From: Betaproteobacteria bacterium
GTDB lineage: Bacteria > Pseudomonadota > Gammaproteobacteria > Burkholderiales > Casimicrobiaceae
Reading direction: 5' to 3'
DNA: 64,000 nt
NCBI GenBank assembly: GCA_004293675.1
Contig: READ01000018.1
Coordinates: 102,630 to 166,629 of the forward strand
Both the position numbers and the translations under genes were made by a program. Every line of letters starts with the position of its first letter. Position 1 is the stretch's first letter. The notes beneath the pieces are model-generated. The model saw only the letters and a program-made list of their open reading frames with translations. It searched no databases and was not told the DNA's origin. This document shows, in pieces, positions 20,774-28,314 of the stretch.

Positions 20774-21031
20774 ATGCTCGAACTTCGCCCGAACTGCGAA
20801 TGCTGCAACCGCGATTTGCCCAACGAATCGCGGGACGCGCGAATTTGCACGTTTGAATGCACGTTCTGCGCAGATTGCGTTGACACGAAGCTCGGCGGTG
20901 TGTGCCCCAATTGCGGCGGCGAATTCACGATACGGCCAATGCGACCCACGGAAAAACTTGCGAAATATCCCGCCTCTGTAACGCGTTTGTACAAGCCGCT
21001 CGGCTGCAACGTGGCGGAAACGACGCGTTAA
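20774..21031 (+). CDS. DUF1272 zinc-ribbon-like small protein
   Basis: 85 residues with the strongly conserved DUF1272 pattern: MLELRPNCECCNRDLP, ICTFECTFCADCVD and GGVCPNCGGEF. The cysteine pairs (CECC, CTFC, CADC, CPNC) indicate bound zinc. Function is unknown for the family. It starts 20 bp after the YhbY-like gene on the same strand, so it could be co-transcribed. Confidence 0.9.
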   Translation: MLELRPNCECCNRDLPNESRDARICTFECTFCADCVDTKLGGVCPNCGGEFTIRPMRPTEKLAKYPASVTRLYKPLGCNVAETTR

Positions 21032-21223
21032 ACCAAACGGCTTGAGAAACTCAGCCGTCAAACAACGTTTTGGCTGTAGGCCATACAAAATAGCGCGATT
21101 AAGCTGTTTAGATCGTACCTTGAAAACACCCACAGATAGTGCGAAGCCCTTATTAAATGAGGCATTGGCCGTATAAGCCAGCACTGATCATCCTACTTGA
21201 CGCATTCAGTCCCCAACGCCTAG

Positions 21224-21410
21224 GGAGACGCTGAATAATTCCCGCGAGCAGCGCGCCTTGGATTGGGATCGAGTGCGAAATCGACAAATGCGAGGCATAG
21301 CGGGGCTATGGAGAGCATTTTCGATGCAGCGGCGACCCGCTGGTCGTAAGTTTACGACCGGGCCCAAGTCCAAGGATGCGATGCTCGATGGGCATTTGAT
21401 CAGCGTCTCC
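21224..21410. mobile_element. 187-bp MITE-like element with CTAG target duplication
   Basis: Perfect terminal inverted repeats GGAGACGCTGA (21224-21234) and TCAGCGTCTCC (21400-21410) extend imperfectly to about 35-40 nt on each side. Each end is flanked by CTAG (21220-21223 and 21411-21414), matching the 4-bp YTAR target duplication known for IS5-group elements. There is no coding capacity for a transposase. It lies at the 3' break of the gluconokinase pseudogene. Confidence 0.85.
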
Positions 21411-21820
21411 CTAGCTATCCAGCGACGCCGCACGCTGGCAACCTGCGCCTGCGTTGGTAACCCAATCGCGAATTCGCTCGGCGAGGAGCTCATACGAACC
21501 CTCAAGAAAAACCCAGCGCACCGTTAGGCTGTCTGCGGCTATGGCATCACGGTAGCGCTGCTTGAGTGCCGAGCAAGCCAGCACCAACGATTAGTCGGCT
21601 TGCGTTCGAGCTCTGAGCTCGTTGTTCAAAATTTGTAGCCACGGCGCTCGGTCGGAATCGGTCAGCGGCGTTACGGCGCGTTTTCTCAACGTTTTCCTGC
21701 CGATGAAAATCATCGGCATCGAAAAAGCTGCTCCCCAATTTTGCCGCGAGCGCTTGCCCCAGCGTGGTGTTTCCGCAGCCAGATACACCCATGACCACCA
21801 CAGGAAACCGCGCGGCGGCG
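21411..21820 (-). pseudogene. gntK: Gluconokinase pseudogene
   Basis: The remnant is clear by translation: VVVMGVSGCGNTTLGQALAA (P-loop, but with Asn in place of the essential Lys) and SSFFDADDFHRQENVEK are in one frame. After a frameshift near 21670 come TPLTDSDRAPWLQILNN and ELRARTQAD. An in-frame TAA (21591-21593) then interrupts, and SLVLACSALKQRYRDAIAAD and VRWVFLEGSYELLAERI continue in the same frame. The gene is cut at 21411-21414 by the small mobile element, and no C-terminal part follows on the other side. GntK would phosphorylate gluconate to 6-phosphogluconate, the substrate of the dehydrogenase at 27293-28198. Confidence 0.88.
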
Positions 21821-21950
21821 CTAATTCTTGGCCCGTTCAACGAACCTGGCGCAACCGCTGCGCCACAAGACTCGTTACCCGCTATTGGCATGTCACCCAC
21901 GCTTTCGATCACCGAATCGTAAGCGTTGAAACTCAACGATTGCCATTGTA

Positions 21951-21983
21951 AAGTCATATCATCATATGATAAAAATTTGACTT
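21951..21983. promoter_or_regulatory. Candidate operator upstream of the GntR gene
   Basis: A perfect 10-bp palindrome ATCATATGAT (21961-21970) lies in an AT-rich segment, enclosed by outer matching arms AAGTCA (21951-21956) and TGACTT (21978-21983). It is about 110 nt upstream of the FCD-type GntR start and between that gene and the former gntK. Autoregulation is plausible but unproven. Confidence 0.4.
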
Positions 21984-22095
21984 ATGAACTATTGTTGCTC
22001 ACAGCCGCTGTCAAAACTGCCACCCGTTTCGAACCGCACCACCATGTCCCGCGCGGTGCTATCTGCAATCGATTCGGTAAACGTTGGTGCGCAAC

Positions 22096-22839
22096 ATGAT
22101 TAAGAACTTCCATGGCAATACGGTCGACGCATTGGGCTTAGCGATTGTTAGCGGCCGCTACCCAGTGGGTATTGCCATCCCCAACGAACCGGCGTTGTGC
22201 GAGGCACTGGGCGTGAGCCGAACCGTAATTCGCGAAGCCGTCAAATCGCTCGCAGCGAAAGGCTTGATCGCAACCAGCCCGAAAGTCGGCAGTCGCGTGC
22301 TCTCATCGGATCGTTGGAATTGGTTCGACCCTGATGTGATCCTGTGGCAATCTCGCGCTGGGCTCACGGCTGATTTTTTGCGCGATCTTCAAGAAATGCG
22401 TCGAATCGTTGAGCCCGCAGCGATTCGCTTAGCGGCTGAGCGAGCGACACCCGACGACATCGCCGCGGCCGAGGCGGCCTTTGAGGGCATGCGTTTGGCT
22501 ATCGAAGAAGGCGGCGATTACGTCAGCCACGACTTGAAGTTTCATCAGGCGTTACTGCTGGCCAGCCGCAATCGCATGATGATTCAGATGAACAAAGCGC
22601 TCTCGGCGTTACTTCGAACCAGCTTCGAGATTTCGACAAAGCGCAAAGATGGACCGCGAAGCTCCCTGCCTTTGCACCGCGCGGTGCTGGATGCGGTGAT
22701 CGCTCGAAACCCGGCTCGGGCGGAGCGCGCCATCCTGGTGCTCATCGATGGCGCGCATGAAGACATCGAAGCAATTTTGAGTTCGCGGCGCAAGTTACCC
22801 AACCTCGACCAACCCTCGCCCCGACTGAAGGCTGCGTGA
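22096..22839 (+). CDS. GntR-family transcriptional regulator (FadR/FCD type)
   Basis: 247 residues. The N-terminal winged helix-turn-helix contains PNEPALCEALGVSRTVIREAV, the GntR recognition region. The C-terminal all-helical FCD ligand-binding domain (LQEMRRIVEPAAIRLAAERA, DLKFHQALLLASRN, LHRAVLDAV) has the histidine and aspartate positions that usually bind a metal. FCD regulators typically sense sugar acids or other carboxylates. The stop overlaps the start of the TRAP small-subunit gene, so it is the first gene of that operon. An in-frame TTG/GTG start 9-12 nt upstream is possible. Confidence 0.93.
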   Translation: MIKNFHGNTVDALGLAIVSGRYPVGIAIPNEPALCEALGVSRTVIREAVKSLAAKGLIATSPKVGSRVLSSDRWNWFDPDVILWQSRAGLTADFLRDLQEMRRIVEPAAIRLAAERATPDDIAAAEAAFEGMRLAIEEGGDYVSHDLKFHQALLLASRNRMMIQMNKALSALLRTSFEISTKRKDGPRSSLPLHRAVLDAVIARNPARAERAILVLIDGAHEDIEAILSSRRKLPNLDQPSPRLKAA

Positions 22840-23411
22840 TGAAAAAACTTGTCGACTACTTTTTTAAGCTACTCGAGTTTCTGGTTGTGTTGTGCCTGTT
22901 TGCGATGGTCGTGATGGTCTTTGGCAACGTAGTGATGCGCTACGCATTCAACTCGGGCATCTTGATGAGCGAGGAGATGTCTCGCTACTGCTTCATTTGG
23001 CTGACCTATTTGGGCGCGATGATTGCCATGCGTGAGGGCGGTCATTTGGGCGTTGACACCTTGATCAAAAAACTCCCGCTGCTCGGAAAAAAAGTGTGCG
23101 TCTTTTTGAGCGAGTCGTTGATGCTCTTTTGCAATGTGCTGTTTCTGTGGGGCACCTACCAGATGCACGACTTGCAGGTAACCAACATTTCACCGGTGGC
23201 AGGTCTGTCGATGATTTGGGTGTACGGCATCGGCTATGTGGTGGCTGTGGTGATGGGGGCGTTTAACGTCGAAAAAATCTATCGACTAGTGACCGGCCAA
23301 TTGGCCGAACACGACATGCTCGCGATCGTAGAAGCCGAAGGGCTCAAAGAAGCTGAAGAGCAAATTCAGAAAGCGCAAAGCGCACCCAACGCGAGCGGAG
23401 CCAAAGCATGA
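22839..23411 (+). CDS. TRAP transporter small permease subunit (DctQ family)
   Basis: 190 residues with four predicted transmembrane helices. The small membrane subunit of a tripartite ATP-independent periplasmic transporter, which imports carboxylates using an ion gradient. Conserved DctQ features include VVMRYAFNSGILMSEEMSRY and ISPVAGLSMIWVYG. The ATG (22839-22841) overlaps the regulator stop, and its own stop overlaps the next ATG. The C-terminal tail, about 40 residues, is charged and presumably cytoplasmic. Confidence 0.93.
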   Translation: MKKLVDYFFKLLEFLVVLCLFAMVVMVFGNVVMRYAFNSGILMSEEMSRYCFIWLTYLGAMIAMREGGHLGVDTLIKKLPLLGKKVCVFLSESLMLFCNVLFLWGTYQMHDLQVTNISPVAGLSMIWVYGIGYVVAVVMGAFNVEKIYRLVTGQLAEHDMLAIVEAEGLKEAEEQIQKAQSAPNASGAKA

Positions 23412-24706
23412 CTGTCACCGTCTTCATCGGCTCCCTCATCGCCGCGATGGCTCTGGGCATGCCCATCGCCTATGCGCTGCTGGTGTGCGGCGTTTCGCTG
23501 ATGGCTTTTTTAGCGGCGACCGGGATGCTGAGTAGCTTCGATGCGCAAATACTTGCGCAACGTTTTGTGGATGGTGCGGATAACTTTCCTCTTCTCGCTG
23601 TGCCATTCTTTTTACTGGCGGGCGAATTCATGAACGCGGGCGGATTGTCCAAGCGCATTGTGAATTTGGGTGTAGCGTGGGTGGGCCATTTTCGCGGCGG
23701 CTTGGGCTACGTAACGGTCATCGCCGCGATCATCATGGCCTCCCTCTCGGGCTCGGCGGTCGCCGACACTGCGGCGCTAGCTGCGATTTTGATTCCGATG
23801 ATGAAAGCGGCGGGTTATGACGTGAAGCGCTCGGCGGGATTGGTCGCTGCGGGCGGCATCATCGCGCCGATCATTCCGCCATCGATTGGCTTCATTATTT
23901 TTGGTGTGGCGGGCAACGTGTCCATCACCAAACTCTTTTTAGCGGGCATCGTTCCGGGCGTGATGATGGGGATCGCCATCGGTATCGCGTGGTGGTGGGT
24001 GGCGAAGCGCGAAAACGTGCAACCCGCGCCAAAAATGCCATTGAATGAACGCTTGAAAGTCACGGCGCGAAGCATTTTCGCCATCGTATTGCCGGTGATC
24101 ATCATCGGGGGCATGAAAGCGGGTGTATTCACGCCAACCGAAGCTGCGGTGGTGGCGGCGGTGTACGCATTTATCGTCGGCAAATTCATCTACCGAGAGC
24201 TTCAATGGTCGCAGATTTACGGACTATTTTTAGCAGCGGGCAAGACGACGGCCGTGGTGATGTTTTTAGTGTCAGCCGCCATGGTGAGCGCGTGGTTGAT
24301 TACCGTGGCCAATATTCCTACCGAAGTGGCCAATTTGATGTCGCCGTTCATGCACAATCAAACGCTTCTGATGTTCGTCATGATGATATTGATTGTCATC
24401 GTGGGTACAGCGCTTGACTTTGCGCCCACGGTGCTGATCCTGACACCCGTGTTGATGCCCGTGGTCCTTAAAGCCGGGATCGATCCTGTTTACTTCGGCG
24501 TGCTGTTCATCATGAATAACGCCATTGGGCTCATCACTCCCCCTGTGGGCACCGTCCTCAACGTGGTGAGTGGTGTGGCGAAAATTTCGATGGATGATGC
24601 GTTTAAAGGTGTGATGCCATTTTTCATTGCACAATTGTGTGTGTTGTTTTTGCTGGTGTTCGTTCCGGAGTTTGTTACTGTCCCGCTCAAATGGTGGATG
24701 CGTTAG
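23408..24706 (+). CDS. TRAP transporter large permease subunit (DctM family)
   Basis: 432 residues with about 12 transmembrane helices, the usual DctM length. The conserved block GLGYVTVIAAIIMASLSGSA and GGIIAPIIPPSIGFIIFGV are characteristic of the substrate-translocating subunit. ALDFAPTVLILTPVLMPV and NNAIGLITPPVGTVLNVVSG follow near the C-terminus. It overlaps the DctQ stop by four bases (ATGA). Substrate cannot be read from the permease alone; the neighbours point to a sugar acid. Confidence 0.96.
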   Translation: MTVTVFIGSLIAAMALGMPIAYALLVCGVSLMAFLAATGMLSSFDAQILAQRFVDGADNFPLLAVPFFLLAGEFMNAGGLSKRIVNLGVAWVGHFRGGLGYVTVIAAIIMASLSGSAVADTAALAAILIPMMKAAGYDVKRSAGLVAAGGIIAPIIPPSIGFIIFGVAGNVSITKLFLAGIVPGVMMGIAIGIAWWWVAKRENVQPAPKMPLNERLKVTARSIFAIVLPVIIIGGMKAGVFTPTEAAVVAAVYAFIVGKFIYRELQWSQIYGLFLAAGKTTAVVMFLVSAAMVSAWLITVANIPTEVANLMSPFMHNQTLLMFVMMILIVIVGTALDFAPTVLILTPVLMPVVLKAGIDPVYFGVLFIMNNAIGLITPPVGTVLNVVSGVAKISMDDAFKGVMPFFIAQLCVLFLLVFVPEFVTVPLKWWMR

Positions 24707-24767
24707 CTCGATTCGTTTTATCGTTTCGCGCTCGCAAACACTGACCCCATTTTCCTAAGGAGGCTCT

Positions 24768-25775
24768 ATGTTTAAGTTACGTTCACTTGCGGTCATCACC
24801 GCTACCACCGTGTTTGCAGCTAGCGCAGTGTTTGCGCAATTCGCGGACCGCACGATCAAAATCACCAACGGCGTGAACGAGGATCATCCCGTCGGCGCTG
24901 GAGTTAAAAAGATGCAAGAGGTGCTCACCGCTAAGTCCGGCGGCAAGCTCAAGATGAATGCGTTTTGGGGTGGCTCAGCAGGCGGCGATCTGCAAGCCAC
25001 GCAAGCATTGCGCGCGGGCACGCAAGAGATGGTTGTGACATCGAGCTCGCCACTCGTTGGCATCATTAAAGAGCTTGGCGTGTTCGATTTGCCGTTTTTA
25101 TTCGCCAACGAAAAGGAAGTGGATGCCGTGCTTGATGGCGCAGCGGGTGCGTTTTTCAACAAAAAGCTTGAGGACGCCGGTGTGGTCAATTTGGCGTATT
25201 GGGAAAACGGTTTCCGCAATCTCACCAACAGCAAGCGCCCCGTCAATAAGGTTGAGGACTTTGACGGCGTGAAGGTGCGCGTGATGCAAAACAACATCTT
25301 CCTCGATACGTTCAAAACACTGGGCACCAACGCCGTTCCGATGGCCTTTGGCGAGGTCTTCACCGCGCTCGAAACGAAAACGATTGACGGCCAGGAAAAT
25401 CCGTTTGTGACGATCAACACATCGAAGTTCTACGAGGTGCAAAAGTTTCTGAGCGTGACGCGTCATGCGTACACACCGTTTCTGGTGCTCTACAGTAAGA
25501 AGATGTGGGACACGCTGTCGAAAGACGAACAAGCCGCGCTGCGTGAAGCCGCTATTGAGGGCCAAAAAGTACAGCGCGCCACCATTCGCGCTAACGACGG
25601 CAAAGCGCTCGCTGAACTTAAAACGCGCGGCATGCAAGTCAACGAGATCACGCCCGCTGAGCAAAAGCGCATGTTCGAGCGCGTGAAGCCTGTGTATGAC
25701 AAAAACGCAGCAACGATTGGCGCAGATGCGATTAATGTGGTCGTGGATGCGTTGAAAAAAGCCCGAGGCGGATAG
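24768..25775 (+). CDS. TRAP transporter solute-binding protein (DctP family)
   Basis: 335 residues with an N-terminal signal peptide (cleavage near FAASAVFAQ). The periplasmic binding protein that hands the substrate to the DctQM permease. The DctP signature includes FGEVFTALETKTIDGQENP and the substrate-carboxylate arginine region DFDGVKVRVMQNN. A strong ribosome site (AAGGAGG) precedes the ATG, as expected for a binding protein needed in excess over the permease. It closes the regulator-Q-M-P operon; an REP pair lies immediately downstream. Confidence 0.96.
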   Translation: MFKLRSLAVITATTVFAASAVFAQFADRTIKITNGVNEDHPVGAGVKKMQEVLTAKSGGKLKMNAFWGGSAGGDLQATQALRAGTQEMVVTSSSPLVGIIKELGVFDLPFLFANEKEVDAVLDGAAGAFFNKKLEDAGVVNLAYWENGFRNLTNSKRPVNKVEDFDGVKVRVMQNNIFLDTFKTLGTNAVPMAFGEVFTALETKTIDGQENPFVTINTSKFYEVQKFLSVTRHAYTPFLVLYSKKMWDTLSKDEQAALREAAIEGQKVQRATIRANDGKALAELKTRGMQVNEITPAEQKRMFERVKPVYDKNAATIGADAINVVVDALKKARGG

Positions 25776-25796
25776 GCCGATTTAATCCCGCACTCT

Positions 25797-25878
25797 TGTA
25801 GGAGCGGCTTGCCGCGAATGCCGCTTCGTTGCAAACAGTCTTGTTACGACACAACATTCGCGGCAAGCCGCTCCTACA
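25797..25878. repeat. Inverted pair of REP elements (TGTAGGAGCGG type)
   Basis: Two perfect 23-nt inverted copies (25797-25819 and 25856-25878) are separated by 36 nt. Each copy contains its own small stem GCGGC-TT-GCCGC. The arrangement is that of a REPIN. It lies between the TRAP binding protein and the enolase-superfamily gene, 10 nt before the latter's ATG. A related pair is at 59872-59968. Confidence 0.9.
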
Positions 25879-25888
25879 TTTTGTCAGC

Positions 25889-27085
25889 ATGAAAATCACC
25901 CAACTCGAAACCCTTCGCCTTGGCGAATTCCCCAACATTCTTTGGGTGCGTTTGCACACTGACGAAGGACTCGTCGGATTGGGCGAAACATTTATGGGGG
26001 CGGCGGCAGTTGAAGCGTACCTGCACGAATGGGTCGCGCCGAAAATCGTAGGCAAAAATCCGCTCGATATTGAAGCCCGAAACAAAGAGCTATTGGGCTA
26101 TCTGGGCTGGCGCGGATCGGGCGTTGAAACGCGCGGCAACAGCGCCGTTGACATTGCGCTGTGGGACATTTTTGGCAAGGCCGCGAACATGCCCATTCAC
26201 ACAGCACTGGGCGGAAAGACTCGTGATTCCATTCGAATCTACAACACCTGCGCGGGCTACCAATACGTGCGGAGCACGGCCAATCAAAGCTCGAGCAACT
26301 GGGGTCTGGGCAACAAAGCGGGGCCGTATGAAGACCTAGAAGGTTTTCTCAATCACGCCGACGAGTTGGCCCTGTCATTGCAGAGCGAGGGCATCACGGC
26401 GATGAAAATTTGGCCGTTTGATCCCGCAGCGGAGGCAAGCGACGGCCAATACATCAGCAACGCAGATTTAGACAAAGCGCTCGTTCCGTTTCGCAAAATT
26501 CGCGATGCCGTCGGCAACGACATGGACATCATGGTCGAATTTCATTCGCTGTGGCGCTTGCCCATGGCGCAAAAAATTGCGCGTGCCTTGAAGCCATTCA
26601 ACACGTTTTGGCACGAAGATGTGATCCGCATGGATTCGCTTGATCTGCTCAAGCAATACGCGCCGCACACCGACGCGCTGATTTGCGCGAGCGAGACGCT
26701 CGCCTACAAATGGGGCTTTAAGGATTACTTGCAAACGGGTGTGGCGGGTGTCGTCATGCTCGATCTCTCATGGTGCGGTGGACTCACCGAAGCGCGAAAG
26801 ATTGCGGCGATGGCCGACGCGTGGCAGCTACCCGTTGCGCCGCATGATTGCACGGGGCCCGTGGTGTGGACGGCAAGCACGCACCTATCGCTGCACGCGC
26901 CCAACTCTCTAATTCAAGAAAGCGTGCGAGCGTTTTATTCAGGTTGGTACAAAGAGCTCGTCACCGAATTGCCACGGGTTGAGCGCGGCATGATTTCGCT
27001 CAACGATAAACCCGGATTAGGCCTGGAGCTACTACCTGATTTGCACTTGCGAAAAGATGCTGTGGTGCGTGACACGCGCCTATGA
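25889..27085 (+). CDS. Mandelate racemase / muconate lactonizing enzyme family protein
   Basis: 398 residues of the enolase superfamily: an N-terminal capping domain (MKITQLETLRLGEFPNIL) and a TIM barrel. Visible catalytic features are the strand-2 lysine region GITAMKIWPFD, acidic metal ligands in DIMVEFHSLW, the segment FWHEDVIR, CASETLAY, and a late histidine in VAPHDCTGPV. These fit a sugar-acid dehydratase, consistent with the TRAP operon upstream, but the exact substrate is not readable. The ATG at 25889 follows an REP pair with no good ribosome site, which is odd; the frame is open upstream to 25829, through the repeat. Confidence 0.9.
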   Translation: MKITQLETLRLGEFPNILWVRLHTDEGLVGLGETFMGAAAVEAYLHEWVAPKIVGKNPLDIEARNKELLGYLGWRGSGVETRGNSAVDIALWDIFGKAANMPIHTALGGKTRDSIRIYNTCAGYQYVRSTANQSSSNWGLGNKAGPYEDLEGFLNHADELALSLQSEGITAMKIWPFDPAAEASDGQYISNADLDKALVPFRKIRDAVGNDMDIMVEFHSLWRLPMAQKIARALKPFNTFWHEDVIRMDSLDLLKQYAPHTDALICASETLAYKWGFKDYLQTGVAGVVMLDLSWCGGLTEARKIAAMADAWQLPVAPHDCTGPVVWTASTHLSLHAPNSLIQESVRAFYSGWYKELVTELPRVERGMISLNDKPGLGLELLPDLHLRKDAVVRDTRL

Positions 27086-27097
27086 GCACGTTGTGCC

Positions 27098-27256
27098 CCC
27101 TCTCCCGCGGGCGGGAGAGGGTTGGGGTGAGGGTGTGGCGGATTGATAACCAAGGCAGACTGAGCGGCATCAGGATCATCGGTTGTTCGCTCAAACCAAG
27201 TCACTTCTGCACGAAGCACCCTCACCCCTAGCCCCTCTCCCGCCTGCGGTAGAGGG
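27098..27256. repeat. Inverted pair of CCCTCTCCCGC palindromes
   Basis: The left unit (27098-27135) is the palindrome CCCTCTCCCGC-GG-GCGGGAGAGGG followed by GTTGGGGTGAGGGTG. The right unit (27218-27256) is an inverted, slightly degenerate copy starting CACCCTCACCCCTAG. The pair fills the gap between the convergent enolase-superfamily and 6-phosphogluconate dehydrogenase genes and could terminate both. A decayed relative is at about 59801-59830. Confidence 0.85.
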
Positions 27257-27292
27257 GAATCAGGTTCGGGCCGGTTCGTAGAAACAGACGGT

Positions 27293-28198
27293 CTACGCCT
27301 TTTTCACCGCATGTCCACCAAAGCCTGCGCGCATCTGCGCCAGTAGTTTCGCCGCGTAATCGCCCTTGCCCTGCGTCGCAAATCGCGTCGTCAAGGCCAG
27401 CGCCATCACGGGAGCGGGTACGCCCAAGTCCACCATCGCCTCAACGGCCCAACGCCCCTCGCCCGAATCGGAAACATAGGGCGCAATCGCTGCAATGTCG
27501 TCAGGTTTCTTTAGCGCGTCAGCGGTCAGATCGAGCAACCACGAGCGAACCACAGACCCATCGCGCCACGCGTTGGCAATGTCGGCAATGGGCATGTTGA
27601 AATCCTTTTTTGCTTCCATCAACGCGAAGCCTTCGGCGAGCGCCTGCATCATGCCGTATTCGATGCCGTTGTGAACCATCTTGGCAAAGTGGCCCGCACC
27701 AACTGCGCCTGCGTGCACAATGCCTTCAGTTTTCGAAGGCGCGAGCACTTCGAGAAAGGGCTTGAGTCGCGCGTAGTCGGCCTCACTCGCACCCGCCATC
27801 ACGCAGTAGCCGTTTTGCAAACCCCACACGCCGCCCGACACACCGCAGTCGGCGTAATGAATGCCGGCCGTGTTGACCTTCGCAGCGCGCCGCAACGTGT
27901 CTTTGTAATTGGCATTGCCGCCATCAACAAGTAGATCCCCCGGCGCGAGCTGCAACATCAAGGCATCAATCGTCGATTCGGTTATCTCGCCCGCTGGCAA
28001 CATTAACCACACCACTCTGGGCGACGGTTGCGTAGCGGTAGCCTCCGCCAACGAATCCGCCGCGACGATGTTTGTTTCCACCACGCTAGCACGCGCCTCC
28101 GCGCTCTGATCAAAGGCCAGAACGCTCACGCCACCCCGCCCCCAACGCCGCGCCATGTTGGCGCCCATACGACCCAACCCAATCAAACTAATCTGCAA
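27293..28198 (-). CDS. gnd: 6-phosphogluconate dehydrogenase (decarboxylating), short form
   Basis: 301 residues, the short GndA/YqeC-like class rather than the 470-residue enterobacterial type. It oxidises and decarboxylates 6-phosphogluconate to ribulose 5-phosphate. Features: the Rossmann motif ISLIGLGRMGANMARRW, DGGNANYKDT, the substrate-binding GVSGGVWGLQNGYC, and the catalytic lysine in GAGHFAKMVHNGIEYG. I choose the TTG at 28196-28198 because AGAGAGG then has a 7-nt spacing and the protein begins MQISLIGLGRMG; the ATG at 28204 would lie only about 1 nt from that site. Confidence 0.9.
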   Translation of the reverse strand: MQISLIGLGRMGANMARRWGRGGVSVLAFDQSAEARASVVETNIVAADSLAEATATQPSPRVVWLMLPAGEITESTIDALMLQLAPGDLLVDGGNANYKDTLRRAAKVNTAGIHYADCGVSGGVWGLQNGYCVMAGASEADYARLKPFLEVLAPSKTEGIVHAGAVGAGHFAKMVHNGIEYGMMQALAEGFALMEAKKDFNMPIADIANAWRDGSVVRSWLLDLTADALKKPDDIAAIAPYVSDSGEGRWAVEAMVDLGVPAPVMALALTTRFATQGKGDYAAKLLAQMRAGFGGHAVKKA

Positions 28199-28314
28199 AA
28201 TCATTCCTCTCTTTTTCGTCAGCTGAGTTTGTAGCAACCCATACCGGCCACATCACAATACATATTCCACAAAGACATCGCGTCCTAGCGCCGTAAGGCG
28301 CGTCGTCCACCGAA

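Noticed and set aside
19789..20856. A 355-codon open frame in another frame of the YhbY-like gene, and a 307-codon antisense frame
   Set aside because: Both lie in the GC-rich low-complexity tail, where stop codons are rare in every frame. The YhbY frame has a recognisable domain; these translate to Ala/Arg/Val-rich sequence without any.
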